DNA from: Flavobacteriaceae bacterium
Lineage (GTDB): Bacteria > Bacteroidota > Bacteroidia > Flavobacteriales > Flavobacteriaceae
Assembly (NCBI GenBank): GCA_018608705.1
Contig: JABAZD010000028.1
Coordinates: 1-64,000 of the forward strand
DNA: 64,000 nt
Reading direction: 5' to 3'
This document shows, piece after piece, positions 42,249 through 51,316 of this stretch. Position 1 is the stretch's first letter. Each line of letters starts with the position of its first letter. A program made the position numbers and the translations under genes. The notes under the pieces were generated by a model. That model had not been told where the DNA came from, did not search any database, and saw only the letters and a list, made by a program, of their open reading frames with translations.

Positions 42249-42746
42249 ATGAAAAATCTCCTTTTTTTAGTAGTCTTTTGTTTCTTGGCTTGCAAGTCAG
42301 AGATCAAAACAAAGGACAAAATTTCAGCAAGCTTACCGATATTAGAAATTCACGATTTCTCAGGGATTCAGCCGTATTTAAATATTGATGGCTCCAAAAC
42401 TTATATTGTTAACTTTTGGGCTACCTGGTGTGCTCCTTGTGTAAAAGAGTTGCCATATTTTGAGGCTATTCAAGCCAATTACCCCAAAGATGTTGAGGTT
42501 TTATTGATTAGCTTGGATTTCCCTCGTCAGTATGAATCTAAATTAAAACCATTTATTCAAAAACACCAAATAAAGTCTAAGGTTATTGTTTTGGACGATC
42601 CTGACATGAATTCTTGGATTCCAAAGGTAGATATTAACTGGGACGGAGCTATCCCTGTAACACTTATTTACAACAGTTCAAAACGAAGTTTTTATAATCG
42701 TACCTTTACCTACGACGAGCTAGAAACTGAGCTAGAAAATTTTTAA
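42249..42746 (+). CDS. TlpA-like thioredoxin lipoprotein
   Basis: VNFWATWCAPCVKELPYFEAI; lipobox FCFLACKS. Confidence 0.9.
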   Translation: MKNLLFLVVFCFLACKSEIKTKDKISASLPILEIHDFSGIQPYLNIDGSKTYIVNFWATWCAPCVKELPYFEAIQANYPKDVEVLLISLDFPRQYESKLKPFIQKHQIKSKVIVLDDPDMNSWIPKVDINWDGAIPVTLIYNSSKRSFYNRTFTYDELETELENF

Positions 42747-42763
42747 CTATTAAATAATTACTT

Positions 42764-43363
42764 ATGAATATAATTTATAGCATATTAATTCTTTTTACAA
42801 CACTATTACACTCACAATTATTAAATGGCGGATATGATATTGGAGATATAGCAACTGACTTTAGTTTAGAAAATATTGATGGTAATTTTGTCTCCCTTTC
42901 TGATTTTAAAGACGCTAAAGGTTTTATAATTGTATTTACTTGCAACACTTGCCCTTACGCCGTATTATACGAAGATCGAATTGAAGCACTCAATAAAAAA
43001 TATGCACCTCAAGGATACCCAGTTATTGCAATTATGCCTAATAATGTTGAAACAAAACCAGGCGATTCCATGTTATCAATGCAGCAAAGAGCCAATGATA
43101 AAGAGTTTACATTTCCGTATTTAATTGATGCTGATCAAGAAATATATCCTCAATATGGTGCTACAAAAACCCCTCATGTATTTGTTTTAGAATCGACAAG
43201 TCGTGGCCCTTTAGTCAGATATATTGGTGGGATAGATGACAATTACAAAGATGCTTCTTTAGTAAAAACCCGTTATGTAGAAGAGGCGATTGAATCGCTC
43301 AAGAATGGTTATGAAATTAAACAAACAAAAACTAAAGCGATAGGTTGTTCTATCAAATTATAA
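42764..43363 (+). CDS. Thioredoxin/redoxin family protein
   Basis: GDIATDFSLENIDGNFVSLSDF..FTCNTCPYAVLYEDRI; C-terminal AIGCSIKL. Confidence 0.88.
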   Translation: MNIIYSILILFTTLLHSQLLNGGYDIGDIATDFSLENIDGNFVSLSDFKDAKGFIIVFTCNTCPYAVLYEDRIEALNKKYAPQGYPVIAIMPNNVETKPGDSMLSMQQRANDKEFTFPYLIDADQEIYPQYGATKTPHVFVLESTSRGPLVRYIGGIDDNYKDASLVKTRYVEEAIESLKNGYEIKQTKTKAIGCSIKL

Positions 43364-43394
43364 CTCCAAATAATTAAATTAATAAAAATATTTT

Positions 43395-43709
43395 ATGATT
43401 GAATTATCACAAAACGATTGGGCTTCTCAAAAAGAAGCTGATTCAGAATCAATTATTATCGATGTCCGTACCAAAGATGAATTAGAAGAAGGTTTGATTC
43501 CTGATGCAATTCACATGGATATATACAAAGGGCAAGAATTTATATCGGGGCTCGAAAAACTTGATAAAACTCTAAGTTATTATGTGTATTGCCGGTCAGG
43601 AAATAGAAGTGCTCAAGCCTGTTCAATAATGAGTCAAATGGGATTTAAGTCAACCTTTAATTTATCTGGAGGTTTTTTAGGATGGACAGGTCCATCTTTA
43701 ACTCCTTAA
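43395..43709 (+). CDS. Rhodanese-like domain protein
   Basis: IIIDVRTKDELEEGLIPDAIHMDI; YVYCRSGNRSAQAC. Confidence 0.92.
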   Translation: MIELSQNDWASQKEADSESIIIDVRTKDELEEGLIPDAIHMDIYKGQEFISGLEKLDKTLSYYVYCRSGNRSAQACSIMSQMGFKSTFNLSGGFLGWTGPSLTP

Positions 43710-43718
43710 TAACATTTT

Positions 43719-44102
43719 ATGAAATTCAGATGTATATTTTTTATCGTCATTAGCTTTTTAAGCTGTAAAAATGAGGACCTAAATTTAGTGCAGCTTATTA
43801 GTATTGATGAATTTATAAAATTTTCTAAAATTAATGAAGTTCAGCTTGTTGATGTGAGGACTCCTAAAGAGTACGCAAATGGCCATATTTTAAACTCCAA
43901 AAACATTGATTTTTTAGACACAAACTTTGAATTATATATAAAAAAACTAGATAAAAAGTTGCCCATTATTGTATATTGTCAAAGCGGAGGCAGAAGTGCA
44001 AAGAGTGCTTTAAAATTAATATCTAATTCCTATGTAAAGGTTTATGATCTAGAGGGTGGTTTTTCTAGATGGTTGTCTAACGGCGGGAATGTTGAAAAAT
44101 AA
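43719..44102 (+). CDS. Rhodanese-like lipoprotein
   Basis: ISFLSCKNED lipobox; VQLVDVRTPKEYANGHI; IVYCQSGGRSAKSA. Confidence 0.92.
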   Translation: MKFRCIFFIVISFLSCKNEDLNLVQLISIDEFIKFSKINEVQLVDVRTPKEYANGHILNSKNIDFLDTNFELYIKKLDKKLPIIVYCQSGGRSAKSALKLISNSYVKVYDLEGGFSRWLSNGGNVEK

Positions 44103-44109
44103 ATTTCTC

Positions 44110-44994
44110 CTAGGTCCATAAAGGAGTTGGATAGGCTCCTTTTTTGGTGAGCTTACCAAGTGTTTCTACAGCAACTTTTTTGTCATCGTAATAAGTTACA
44201 CCAAACCATGTACTTTTAGCCTCAATAACTTCAACAGTTATGTGTCCGTTTTCCATCATTTCTTGAGTTACAAAAGGTAAGTAAATTTCGCTTTTTTCAA
44301 GGTTTTCAGGAGTTTGTAAAAACTTGGTAAAGTAAGATTCTATATAATTAAATATTGAATCATTACAAATCCAAAAATTCATTGATACAGCTGTGTTTGG
44401 GTTAAGAACTATTCCGGAATCTTCGTCAATGATTTGAGCATCTTTTTCCAGGATTTTAGTCCGCTCTATTATTGACTTTAATTGCTTGTTTTCTATTTCA
44501 CAAATACCTCTAGATACAGATCCAAATTCTGAAAGAGTATTATTTAAATTATATGATACAAGGGCGAAATTAGTAGATGATTTGTTATCTTTTATAAAAT
44601 GAGCTGCCCCATGAAAAGCGTTCTGGCCATAGTAGTCATCTGCATTTATGATTACAAAATTGCCTGAAATTACATTTCTTGCGGTCCAAACAGCGTGGGC
44701 AGTTCCCCACGGTTTTTCACGTTCTGTATTTAACGAAATTTCTTTAGGTATATCTTTTATATCTTGGACTAGGACATCCAGTTTTACTTGCTTAGGAAGT
44801 TTATTCGAAAGATATGTTTCTAAGAATGATTTATTAGCAGCTTTAGTGATAATTACAATGTGATTGAATTTATTTTTCAAGGCGTCAGAAATACTAAACT
44901 CCATTAGGAATTCTTTTGCAGGCCCTAGTTCGTCAAATTGTTTTAGTTTGCCATATCGGCTACCACTTCCAGCAGCCATCAATAATAAAGTCAT
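44110..44994 (-). CDS. NDP-sugar nucleotidyltransferase-like protein
   Basis: MTLLLMAAGSGSRYGKLKQFDELGPAKEFLMEFSI; GTAHAVWTARNVISGNFVIINADDYYG. Confidence 0.85.
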   Translation of the reverse strand: MTLLLMAAGSGSRYGKLKQFDELGPAKEFLMEFSISDALKNKFNHIVIITKAANKSFLETYLSNKLPKQVKLDVLVQDIKDIPKEISLNTEREKPWGTAHAVWTARNVISGNFVIINADDYYGQNAFHGAAHFIKDNKSSTNFALVSYNLNNTLSEFGSVSRGICEIENKQLKSIIERTKILEKDAQIIDEDSGIVLNPNTAVSMNFWICNDSIFNYIESYFTKFLQTPENLEKSEIYLPFVTQEMMENGHITVEVIEAKSTWFGVTYYDDKKVAVETLGKLTKKGAYPTPLWT

Positions 44995-45132
44995 ATAATT
45001 AATTTTGTATGGATGCAAAAATATAGTTTTTAAATGTAAGTTGTAATCAAATTTTTCTAAACATTTTTAAGAAATTAATAATACTCAATTATATATTGTA
45101 ATTTTGATTTAACTAATTTTAATAATTCACTA

Positions 45133-46197
45133 ATGATTGTTAAGTTTTTAAGTTTCGTATTATTTTATTTTTATCTATCAATATTTGTGTTAGTTGCTCA
45201 AGTACCGCAGTACTATACAACTATTGATTTTACTTTACAAGGGGATCAACTTAAGGATGAACTTTCAGAGCTAATTATAGACACACATACAAACTTAATT
45301 CCTTACACTTCCTCTTCGACAGATACCTGGGATGTTTTAAGAATTAGTGATTTAGTAGACGTTGACTCCAATAATGTTTTGTTAATCTATGGCTATGATG
45401 ATAATGATGAGTCTACCAAAAATGATCGAACTAGAAATATTTACTCCAATCAAAGCGGTAGTTGTATTGGGTATTGGAATAGAGAACATGTTTTTGCGAA
45501 AAGCCTAGCAAACCCAAGCTTAGTCACAAACCAGCCAGGCCCAGGGACAGATATACACAATCTAAGATCTGCCGATTGTCAAATGAATTCTACTCGCAAT
45601 AATCGTCTCTTTGTAAGTGGATCAGGAAACTCTGGAACTTCAGGAAGTTACTTTTACCCTGGAGATGAGTTTAAAGGAGATGTAGCCAGAATAATAATGT
45701 ATATGTATTTGCGTTATCCTTCACAATGTGAACCATTAAATATTGGTGTTGGGAGTAGTTCTTACTCTCAAAATGGTGATATTCCTGATTTATTTTTAGA
45801 TTGGAATGATCAAGATCCTGTTTCTGAATTTGAACTTAATAGAAATGATGTTATCTATTCGTATCAAGGAAATAGAAACCCTTTTATTGACAACCCTTAT
45901 TTGGCTACTCTTATTTGGAATGGACCAATTACTACAGATTCTTGGGGTGTTCTGTCTAATACTGAAATAACCACTAAAAATTTAACAGTATTTCCTACGA
46001 TTACCAGCGATTATTTATACATAAGTGGAATAATTAATGAGCAATATTCAGTTCAAATATTTAATCAATTAGGTCAAGCTTTAGAGGTTGAAATTAGCAA
46101 TAACAGAATTGATGTTTCTGATTTCTCAAGTGGAGTTTACATATTAAAATTTGAACAAGCAAACCAGGTACAACAAACGAAGTTTTTTATCCGTTAG
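45133..46197 (+). CDS. Endonuclease I family protein with T9SS type A sorting domain
   Basis: YWNREHVFAKSLA; GPGTDIHNLRSADCQMNSTRNNRLF; C-terminal FPTITSDYLYISG..SGVYILKFEQANQVQQTKFFIR. Confidence 0.92.
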   Translation: MIVKFLSFVLFYFYLSIFVLVAQVPQYYTTIDFTLQGDQLKDELSELIIDTHTNLIPYTSSSTDTWDVLRISDLVDVDSNNVLLIYGYDDNDESTKNDRTRNIYSNQSGSCIGYWNREHVFAKSLANPSLVTNQPGPGTDIHNLRSADCQMNSTRNNRLFVSGSGNSGTSGSYFYPGDEFKGDVARIIMYMYLRYPSQCEPLNIGVGSSSYSQNGDIPDLFLDWNDQDPVSEFELNRNDVIYSYQGNRNPFIDNPYLATLIWNGPITTDSWGVLSNTEITTKNLTVFPTITSDYLYISGIINEQYSVQIFNQLGQALEVEISNNRIDVSDFSSGVYILKFEQANQVQQTKFFIR

Positions 46198-46201
46198 CGT
46201 A

Positions 46202-46537
46202 ATGAGAAAATTTATAATTGTAGTATTGTTAATCTTTAGTGCCAAACAGATGCTTGCTCAAAAGATGTATTCGGTTGACTATGAAAATCAAGCAGACATT
46301 TCTGTATTTGTTGTCGACTATGCAAATCAAGCTGACTTAAAAGTCTTTAAAGAAGATTATTCTAATCAGGCTGATGGAAATAATGGACTTTGGTTTTTCA
46401 CTGATTATGCCAATCAAGCCGATAAGAAGATCTTCTTTGTTAAGTATCAAAACCAATCGGATCTAAAGATCTTCTTTGTTAAATATAGAAATGAAGCGGG
46501 ATGGCAAAAAAATGCCAAAAAACATCTTTTATACTAA
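46202..46537 (+). CDS. DUF6150-like short-repeat secreted protein
   Basis: Signal peptide then six tandem xxDYxNQADxxxFF units of about 13 aa. ATG 46202 fits the signal peptide better than 46151. Confidence 0.8.
   Translation: MRKFIIVVLLIFSAKQMLAQKMYSVDYENQADISVFVVDYANQADLKVFKEDYSNQADGNNGLWFFTDYANQADKKIFFVKYQNQSDLKIFFVKYRNEAGWQKNAKKHLLY
46427..46482 (+). repeat. In-gene direct repeat, 39-nt period
   Basis: AAGATCTTCTTTGTTAA at 46427-46443 and 46466-46482. Confidence 0.9.
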
Positions 46538-46649
46538 GTCTACTTAAAATCAACTTGAACAGTTATTATTTTTTAGTTACATAGATTTTAAATAATTTTA
46601 AATTCACTTATTGCTTGTTATAGGTGTATTAGTTTATTGAAATATTTTC

Positions 46650-47345
46650 ATGAAAATCCGTCCTGAATTATCAATTGTTATACCAGTTTTCAATGAGGAA
46701 GGCTCTATAAGAGCCTTAGTTAATTCAATAAAAAAAACACTTCATTTTTACAGTTATGAAATTATTTTTATAGATGATGGTTCATCTGATTCAACTTTGG
46801 TTAATATAAAATCTCTTGAATGTTCGTGCATAAGCCTTATAGTTTTTGATTCTAATAAAGGACAAAGTTCTGCCCTTGCTGCGGGAATTAATTTAGCTAG
46901 AGGCACCTATATAATAACAATGGATGGAGATTTTCAGAACGACCCCTCTGATATCCCCAAAATGGTTCGTATGATTTCAAATAAAAACTTAGACATGGTT
47001 ATAGGGATACGTGATAACCGTCAAGATCCTTTAATAAAAACCCTACCTTCAAAAATCGCAAACTTTTTAATAAGGGTTACAACTCAGCTTAAAATAACTG
47101 ATTCTGGTTGTGCGCTAAAGGTAATGACTTCCAAGGTTGCTAAAAGCATTCCTTTACATGGAGATTTACATCGGTTTATGGCATTGAATGCACATTTTAA
47201 AGGAGCTTTAATTAATGAAATTCCGATTATTCACCACCCTAGAAAATATGGAGTTTCTAAATATGGTCTAGGTAGAATATTCATAGTCATCAAGGATCTA
47301 TTAATAATTATTATCAATCATAAGTTTTCAAGTTATAAGATTTAA
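46650..47345 (+). CDS. Glycosyltransferase family 2
   Basis: LSIVIPVFNEEGSIRALV; IIFIDDGSSDSTL; YIITMDGDFQNDPSDIPKM. Confidence 0.92.
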   Translation: MKIRPELSIVIPVFNEEGSIRALVNSIKKTLHFYSYEIIFIDDGSSDSTLVNIKSLECSCISLIVFDSNKGQSSALAAGINLARGTYIITMDGDFQNDPSDIPKMVRMISNKNLDMVIGIRDNRQDPLIKTLPSKIANFLIRVTTQLKITDSGCALKVMTSKVAKSIPLHGDLHRFMALNAHFKGALINEIPIIHHPRKYGVSKYGLGRIFIVIKDLLIIIINHKFSSYKI

Positions 47346-47413
47346 ATTTTTATCAAATACAACAATCTGATTGTTTCGAAAATTAGTAGTAATTTTAAAT
47401 CCTAATTAATTGA

Positions 47414-48280
47414 ATGTCATCAACTGTTAAAATAATTGAATGCCCACGAGATGCCATGCAGGGTATAAAGTCTTTTATCCCTACATCTAAAAAAGTTCAG
47501 TATATCCAGTCCTTACTTAGAGTTGGTTTTGACACAATTGATTTTGGTAGCTTTGTTTCCCCCAAAGCTATACCTCAAATGGTTGATACTGCAGAGGTTT
47601 TGTCTCTACTGGACCTCAGTAAAACTTCCAGTAAGTTGTTGGCTATTATAGCTAATAGTCGTGGTGCATTAGAAGCTGCTAGTTACAAAGAAATTGATTT
47701 TTTAGGTTTCCCTTTCTCGATATCTGAAAATTTTCAGATGAGAAATACCCATAAAACTATTAATCAGTCAATAGACACTTTAAAAGAGGTTTTGTCTATT
47801 GCTGAGACACATGACAAAAGGGTAGTTGTATATCTTTCAATGGCATTTGGTAATCCTTATGGTGACCCCTGGGATGTTGATATAGTAGGGGAGTGGACCA
47901 ATCGATTAAATAGGATGGGTGTAGAGATTATATCCTTAAGTGATACAGTTGGAAGTTCTACTCCACAAACTATTTCTTATTTATTTAAAAACTTAATTTC
48001 TGCTTATAAACATATTGAGTTTGGAGCTCACTTACATACAAACCCTTTGCATTGGCATTCTAAAGTTGAAGCGGCCTACAAGGCTGGGTGTATTAGGTTT
48101 GATGGAGCTGTACAAGGATTTGGAGGTTGTCCAATGGCTAATGATCAACTGACAGGCAATATGCCTACTGAAAAGCTACTTTCTTATTTTACAACCCAAA
48201 AATCTTTACATCAGCTTAACGCGCTTAGTTTTGAAAGCGCTTATAATGAGGCTAAAAAGATTTTTTCTAACTATTATTAA
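47414..48280 (+). CDS. Hydroxymethylglutaryl-CoA lyase
   Basis: IIECPRDAMQGI; GFDTIDFGSFVSPKAIPQM; FGAHLHTNP; FDGAVQGFGGCPMA. Confidence 0.92.
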   Translation: MSSTVKIIECPRDAMQGIKSFIPTSKKVQYIQSLLRVGFDTIDFGSFVSPKAIPQMVDTAEVLSLLDLSKTSSKLLAIIANSRGALEAASYKEIDFLGFPFSISENFQMRNTHKTINQSIDTLKEVLSIAETHDKRVVVYLSMAFGNPYGDPWDVDIVGEWTNRLNRMGVEIISLSDTVGSSTPQTISYLFKNLISAYKHIEFGAHLHTNPLHWHSKVEAAYKAGCIRFDGAVQGFGGCPMANDQLTGNMPTEKLLSYFTTQKSLHQLNALSFESAYNEAKKIFSNYY

Positions 48281-48303
48281 AAATAATTGTATTTATTATT
48301 TTT

Positions 48304-48322
48304 ATTTAGAATCATTCTACAT
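48304..48322. promoter_or_regulatory. 19-bp 9-1-9 inverted-repeat box 1 (candidate metal-regulator operator)
   Basis: ATTTAGAAT-C-ATTCTACAT; half-sites match at 8 of 9 positions. Confidence 0.55.
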
Positions 48323-48338
48323 TATATTTACAAATTAT

Positions 48339-48357
48339 ATTTAGAATGATTTTAAAT
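48339..48357. promoter_or_regulatory. 19-bp 9-1-9 inverted-repeat box 2
   Basis: ATTTAGAAT-G-ATTTTAAAT; same left half as box 1. Confidence 0.55.
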
Positions 48358-48367
48358 AATATAAAAA

Positions 48368-48712
48368 ATGACAGACAATTATGACGATATTAGCGTAATT
48401 CATTACAATGATTTTGGTGTAGCTTTCAATTGGAAAGAGAGCACTGTTTTTTCGAAAAATAAAATTCAATTGGTATTTAAAAATACTGGATTACTTCTTT
48501 CTAAACATCAATTATTTACTTTCAAATCCGAAATAGAATACGTTATACTTAACAGGTGTAATTGTAGTGAAAAATCCAAAAATTTAATCCCTTCACCTTG
48601 TGAATATATAAGTTTCGCTTTGTCCAACTCTGAGCTTATGGGATTGATGGATTTATTAAAAGGAGTATGCTTTAATATTCAACTTTCAGATATGTTAGAA
48701 AATATTATTTAA
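48368..48712 (+). CDS. Hypothetical Cys-containing protein, DUF6686-like
   Basis: ORF start 8 bp after box 2 with motif LNRCNCSEKSKNLIPSPCEYISFALSNSEL. Confidence 0.72.
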   Translation: MTDNYDDISVIHYNDFGVAFNWKESTVFSKNKIQLVFKNTGLLLSKHQLFTFKSEIEYVILNRCNCSEKSKNLIPSPCEYISFALSNSELMGLMDLLKGVCFNIQLSDMLENII

Positions 48713-48729
48713 AATAATTATAAATAAGC

Positions 48730-48760
48730 TTGTTTACTTTAACTTTTGGTATTAAATTTG
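48730..48760 (+). promoter_or_regulatory. Candidate promoter of the DUF4856-imelysin-HTTM-TonB cluster
   Basis: TTG (48730-48732), 20-nt spacer, TAAATTTG (48753-48760). Confidence 0.7.
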
Positions 48761-48778
48761 CCAAAAATATATATCACT

Positions 48779-48797
48779 ATTTTAAATAAGTCTAAAT
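48779..48797. promoter_or_regulatory. 19-bp inverted-repeat box 3, just downstream of the promoter
   Basis: ATTTTAAAT-A-AGTCTAAAT; 15 of 18 non-centre positions match the composite ATTTAGAATnATTCTAAAT. Confidence 0.45.
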
Positions 48798-48817
48798 AAG
48801 AATTAAATATAATTATT

Positions 48818-50002
48818 ATGAAAATCTATTACAATTCAATTAAATTATTAGTTGCTTCAATGTTAATTGCAACAAACTTCTCCTGTTCATCAGATGATGA
48901 TCAAGTTATTACTACTCCAAATGAAGTTATAGCTCCCGATACATATGTATTCGAAAGACAAGGAGAAAGTACTGTCAGTTATGGAGGTCAAACAGCTAGA
49001 CTAGATATGGCTGCTTCTTTATTTGGAAAACTTAATGACGAGAATGTTGACGGAGCATCGCTTCTTCAAATGTTCGAAGATGGAACCGGTTTCACAGCAG
49101 AGGACGGTGCTTCTCAGGATCAAATTGACGCTATTAATGCGTTAAATAGTTCTGGTAAAAAATTAGGAAACAAAACAGCTGCTTATGGAGATGCTTCTGT
49201 ACAACCTAAAATTGCTGGATTTTTGACTGAATATGCAGAAAATGTATCTACTAATTTTAATGTAGATGCTGGAGTAGGTGTTTCTGGATCTCATACAGGT
49301 TCTGGAGGACGAACTGTTCGAATAAACGAAAAAGGTATGGAGCTAAACCAAGTATTTGCTAAGTCGCTCATAGGTGCTTTAGTTATGGACCAGGTTGCTT
49401 ACGGATACCTAAGTGAAGTTAAAATTGGAGACGATGTTGATAATGACGCTTCTGCATTAGGAGCTGGAGAATATACAACCATGGAACACCATTTTGACGA
49501 AGGTCTCGGATATGTGTACGGACAAGAGTCGGATATTACGACAGCGTCTACGCCACAAGGTAATGGGATTTTATTTAATAAATATCTTAAAAAAGTTAAT
49601 GAATCTGAAGAGCCTGGGCTCGCTACAGAAATTTATGATGCATTCAAATTGGGTAGAGCAGCCATAGTTGCTAGTAATTCTGAAGTAAGAGACGAACAAG
49701 CTGAGATTGTTAAAACTAAAATGTCTAGAGTAATTCTTCATAAAGCAGCTCATTATCTTAGGGGTGCTGCAGAAGCTAAAGCAGCTGCTGATGTAGATTA
49801 TGCTGATTATTTCCACGGCCTTTCTGAGGGATATGGATTTATTTTAAGTCTCCAATTCACTTATGATGCTGACGGAATGAATTATTTTTCTCATTCAGAA
49901 GTTGAAACAATGTTATCAACGCTTGAATCTGGAAACGGATTTTGGGATAGAACTCCTTCTGAGTTAGATGATATGGCTGCACAAATTGAAGCTAAATTGT
50001 AA
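48818..50002 (+). CDS. DUF4856 lipoprotein
   Basis: Lipobox ATNFSCSSDDD; TYVFERQGESTVSYGGQTARLDMA; YTTMEHHFDEGLGYVYG; HYLRGAAEA. Confidence 0.85.
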   Translation: MKIYYNSIKLLVASMLIATNFSCSSDDDQVITTPNEVIAPDTYVFERQGESTVSYGGQTARLDMAASLFGKLNDENVDGASLLQMFEDGTGFTAEDGASQDQIDAINALNSSGKKLGNKTAAYGDASVQPKIAGFLTEYAENVSTNFNVDAGVGVSGSHTGSGGRTVRINEKGMELNQVFAKSLIGALVMDQVAYGYLSEVKIGDDVDNDASALGAGEYTTMEHHFDEGLGYVYGQESDITTASTPQGNGILFNKYLKKVNESEEPGLATEIYDAFKLGRAAIVASNSEVRDEQAEIVKTKMSRVILHKAAHYLRGAAEAKAAADVDYADYFHGLSEGYGFILSLQFTYDADGMNYFSHSEVETMLSTLESGNGFWDRTPSELDDMAAQIEAKL

Positions 50003-50080
50003 AATAGATTTCATTCAGATATTTTAACTCAATTATAAGAAATAATATTTTAGATCTTATATCCAATTATACTATTTTTG

Positions 50081-50112
50081 CATGGGGGATTTGATTAGTC
50101 ATCTCCCTCATG
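50081..50112 (+). other. Intergenic hairpin between DUF4856 and imelysin genes
   Basis: CATGGGGGATTTGATTAGTCATCTCCCTCATG then TATTTT; stem with one G-U and two mismatches. Confidence 0.55.
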
Positions 50113-50129
50113 TATTTTAAACCACAAAT

Positions 50130-51245
50130 ATGAATATTAAAAAGACTTCTTGCATATATCTTTTAATAGCTTTTTTAATAGCTTTATCATGCTCTGATTC
50201 ATCAGATTCTAATGAAAATGTTGTTGATAATTTTGATCGTCAAACAATTTTAGAAAATGTAACAGACAATATTATTTTACCAGCTTTTGATGATTTTAAT
50301 CCTAAAATTGCTCAGTTAAAAGAAAGTATTACCCAATTTTCAATTTCAACTACTTTAGCCAACTTAGAAACAGTTCAAGAGCTATGGGTTGATGCCTACA
50401 AGTCTTGGCAACATTTAGAAATGTTTAATATTGCGAAGGCTGAAGAGTTATATTTTTTACAAAAAATGAACACATATCCAACCAGTGTTTCTCGAATTGA
50501 AAATAACATAAATACTAATAATTACAATCTTGATTCAAACAATAACAATTGGTCTGCTCAAGGTTTTCCAGCTTTAGATTATTTATTGTTCGGATTGGCC
50601 GATACAAATTCAGAGACTCTTATTTTCTACCAAAATGATGAAAATTTAGCTTACTTAAATTATTTACAAGCTGTAGCATCCCAAATGTTACAAGTCACAG
50701 ATATGGTTCATCAGGATTGGATTTTAATTAGGGATGTTTTTGTAACTTCTTCTGAAAATTCAGCGACTTCAAGTCTTAATATGCTAACTAATGATTTTAT
50801 TTATTATTTCGAAAAGGGATTGAGAACTAATAAGTTTGGTATTCCAGCAGGTGTTTTTTCAGGCAATAATACACGTGCAGCTAATGTAGAGGCCTATTAT
50901 AATTCAACGATATCCAAAACATTGGCTTTAGAAGCAATTGAAGCTGTTGAAGGGTTTTTTATAGGGCAAACTTACAATTCCACTTCAACAGGTGAATCTT
51001 TGAAGAGTTATTTAGATTACATGACAGATAATACTACATTAAGTTCAACTGTTCTGATGAAGTTTAGCGATTCTAAGCTATTGATTAATACACTTGATGA
51101 TAATTTTGTTAACCAAATAGTTTTAAATAATGAACTTATGATTGATGTTTTTAACAAACTTCAAGAAGGTGTAGTGTTATTAAAAACAGACATGTTATCT
51201 GTTTTAAGCATTTCAGTTGATTACATTGACGCTGACGGTGATTAA
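50130..51245 (+). CDS. Imelysin-family lipoprotein
   Basis: Lipobox LIALSCSDSSD; ELWVDAYKSWQHLEMFNI; WSAQGFPALDYLLFG. Confidence 0.88.
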   Translation: MNIKKTSCIYLLIAFLIALSCSDSSDSNENVVDNFDRQTILENVTDNIILPAFDDFNPKIAQLKESITQFSISTTLANLETVQELWVDAYKSWQHLEMFNIAKAEELYFLQKMNTYPTSVSRIENNINTNNYNLDSNNNNWSAQGFPALDYLLFGLADTNSETLIFYQNDENLAYLNYLQAVASQMLQVTDMVHQDWILIRDVFVTSSENSATSSLNMLTNDFIYYFEKGLRTNKFGIPAGVFSGNNTRAANVEAYYNSTISKTLALEAIEAVEGFFIGQTYNSTSTGESLKSYLDYMTDNTTLSSTVLMKFSDSKLLINTLDDNFVNQIVLNNELMIDVFNKLQEGVVLLKTDMLSVLSISVDYIDADGD

Positions 51246-51278
51246 TAAATATTTTAAAATTAATAATTTCCACAATTT

Positions 51279-51312
51279 AAGGTTCTCTTTTTTAAATCCG
51301 AGAGCCTTTTTT
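51279..51312 (+). terminator. Intrinsic terminator 4 nt upstream of the HTTM gene ATG
   Basis: AAGGTTCTC-ttttttaaatcc-GAGAGCCTT then TTTT; 9-bp stem with one G-U. Confidence 0.75.
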
Positions 51313-51316
51313 CAAT

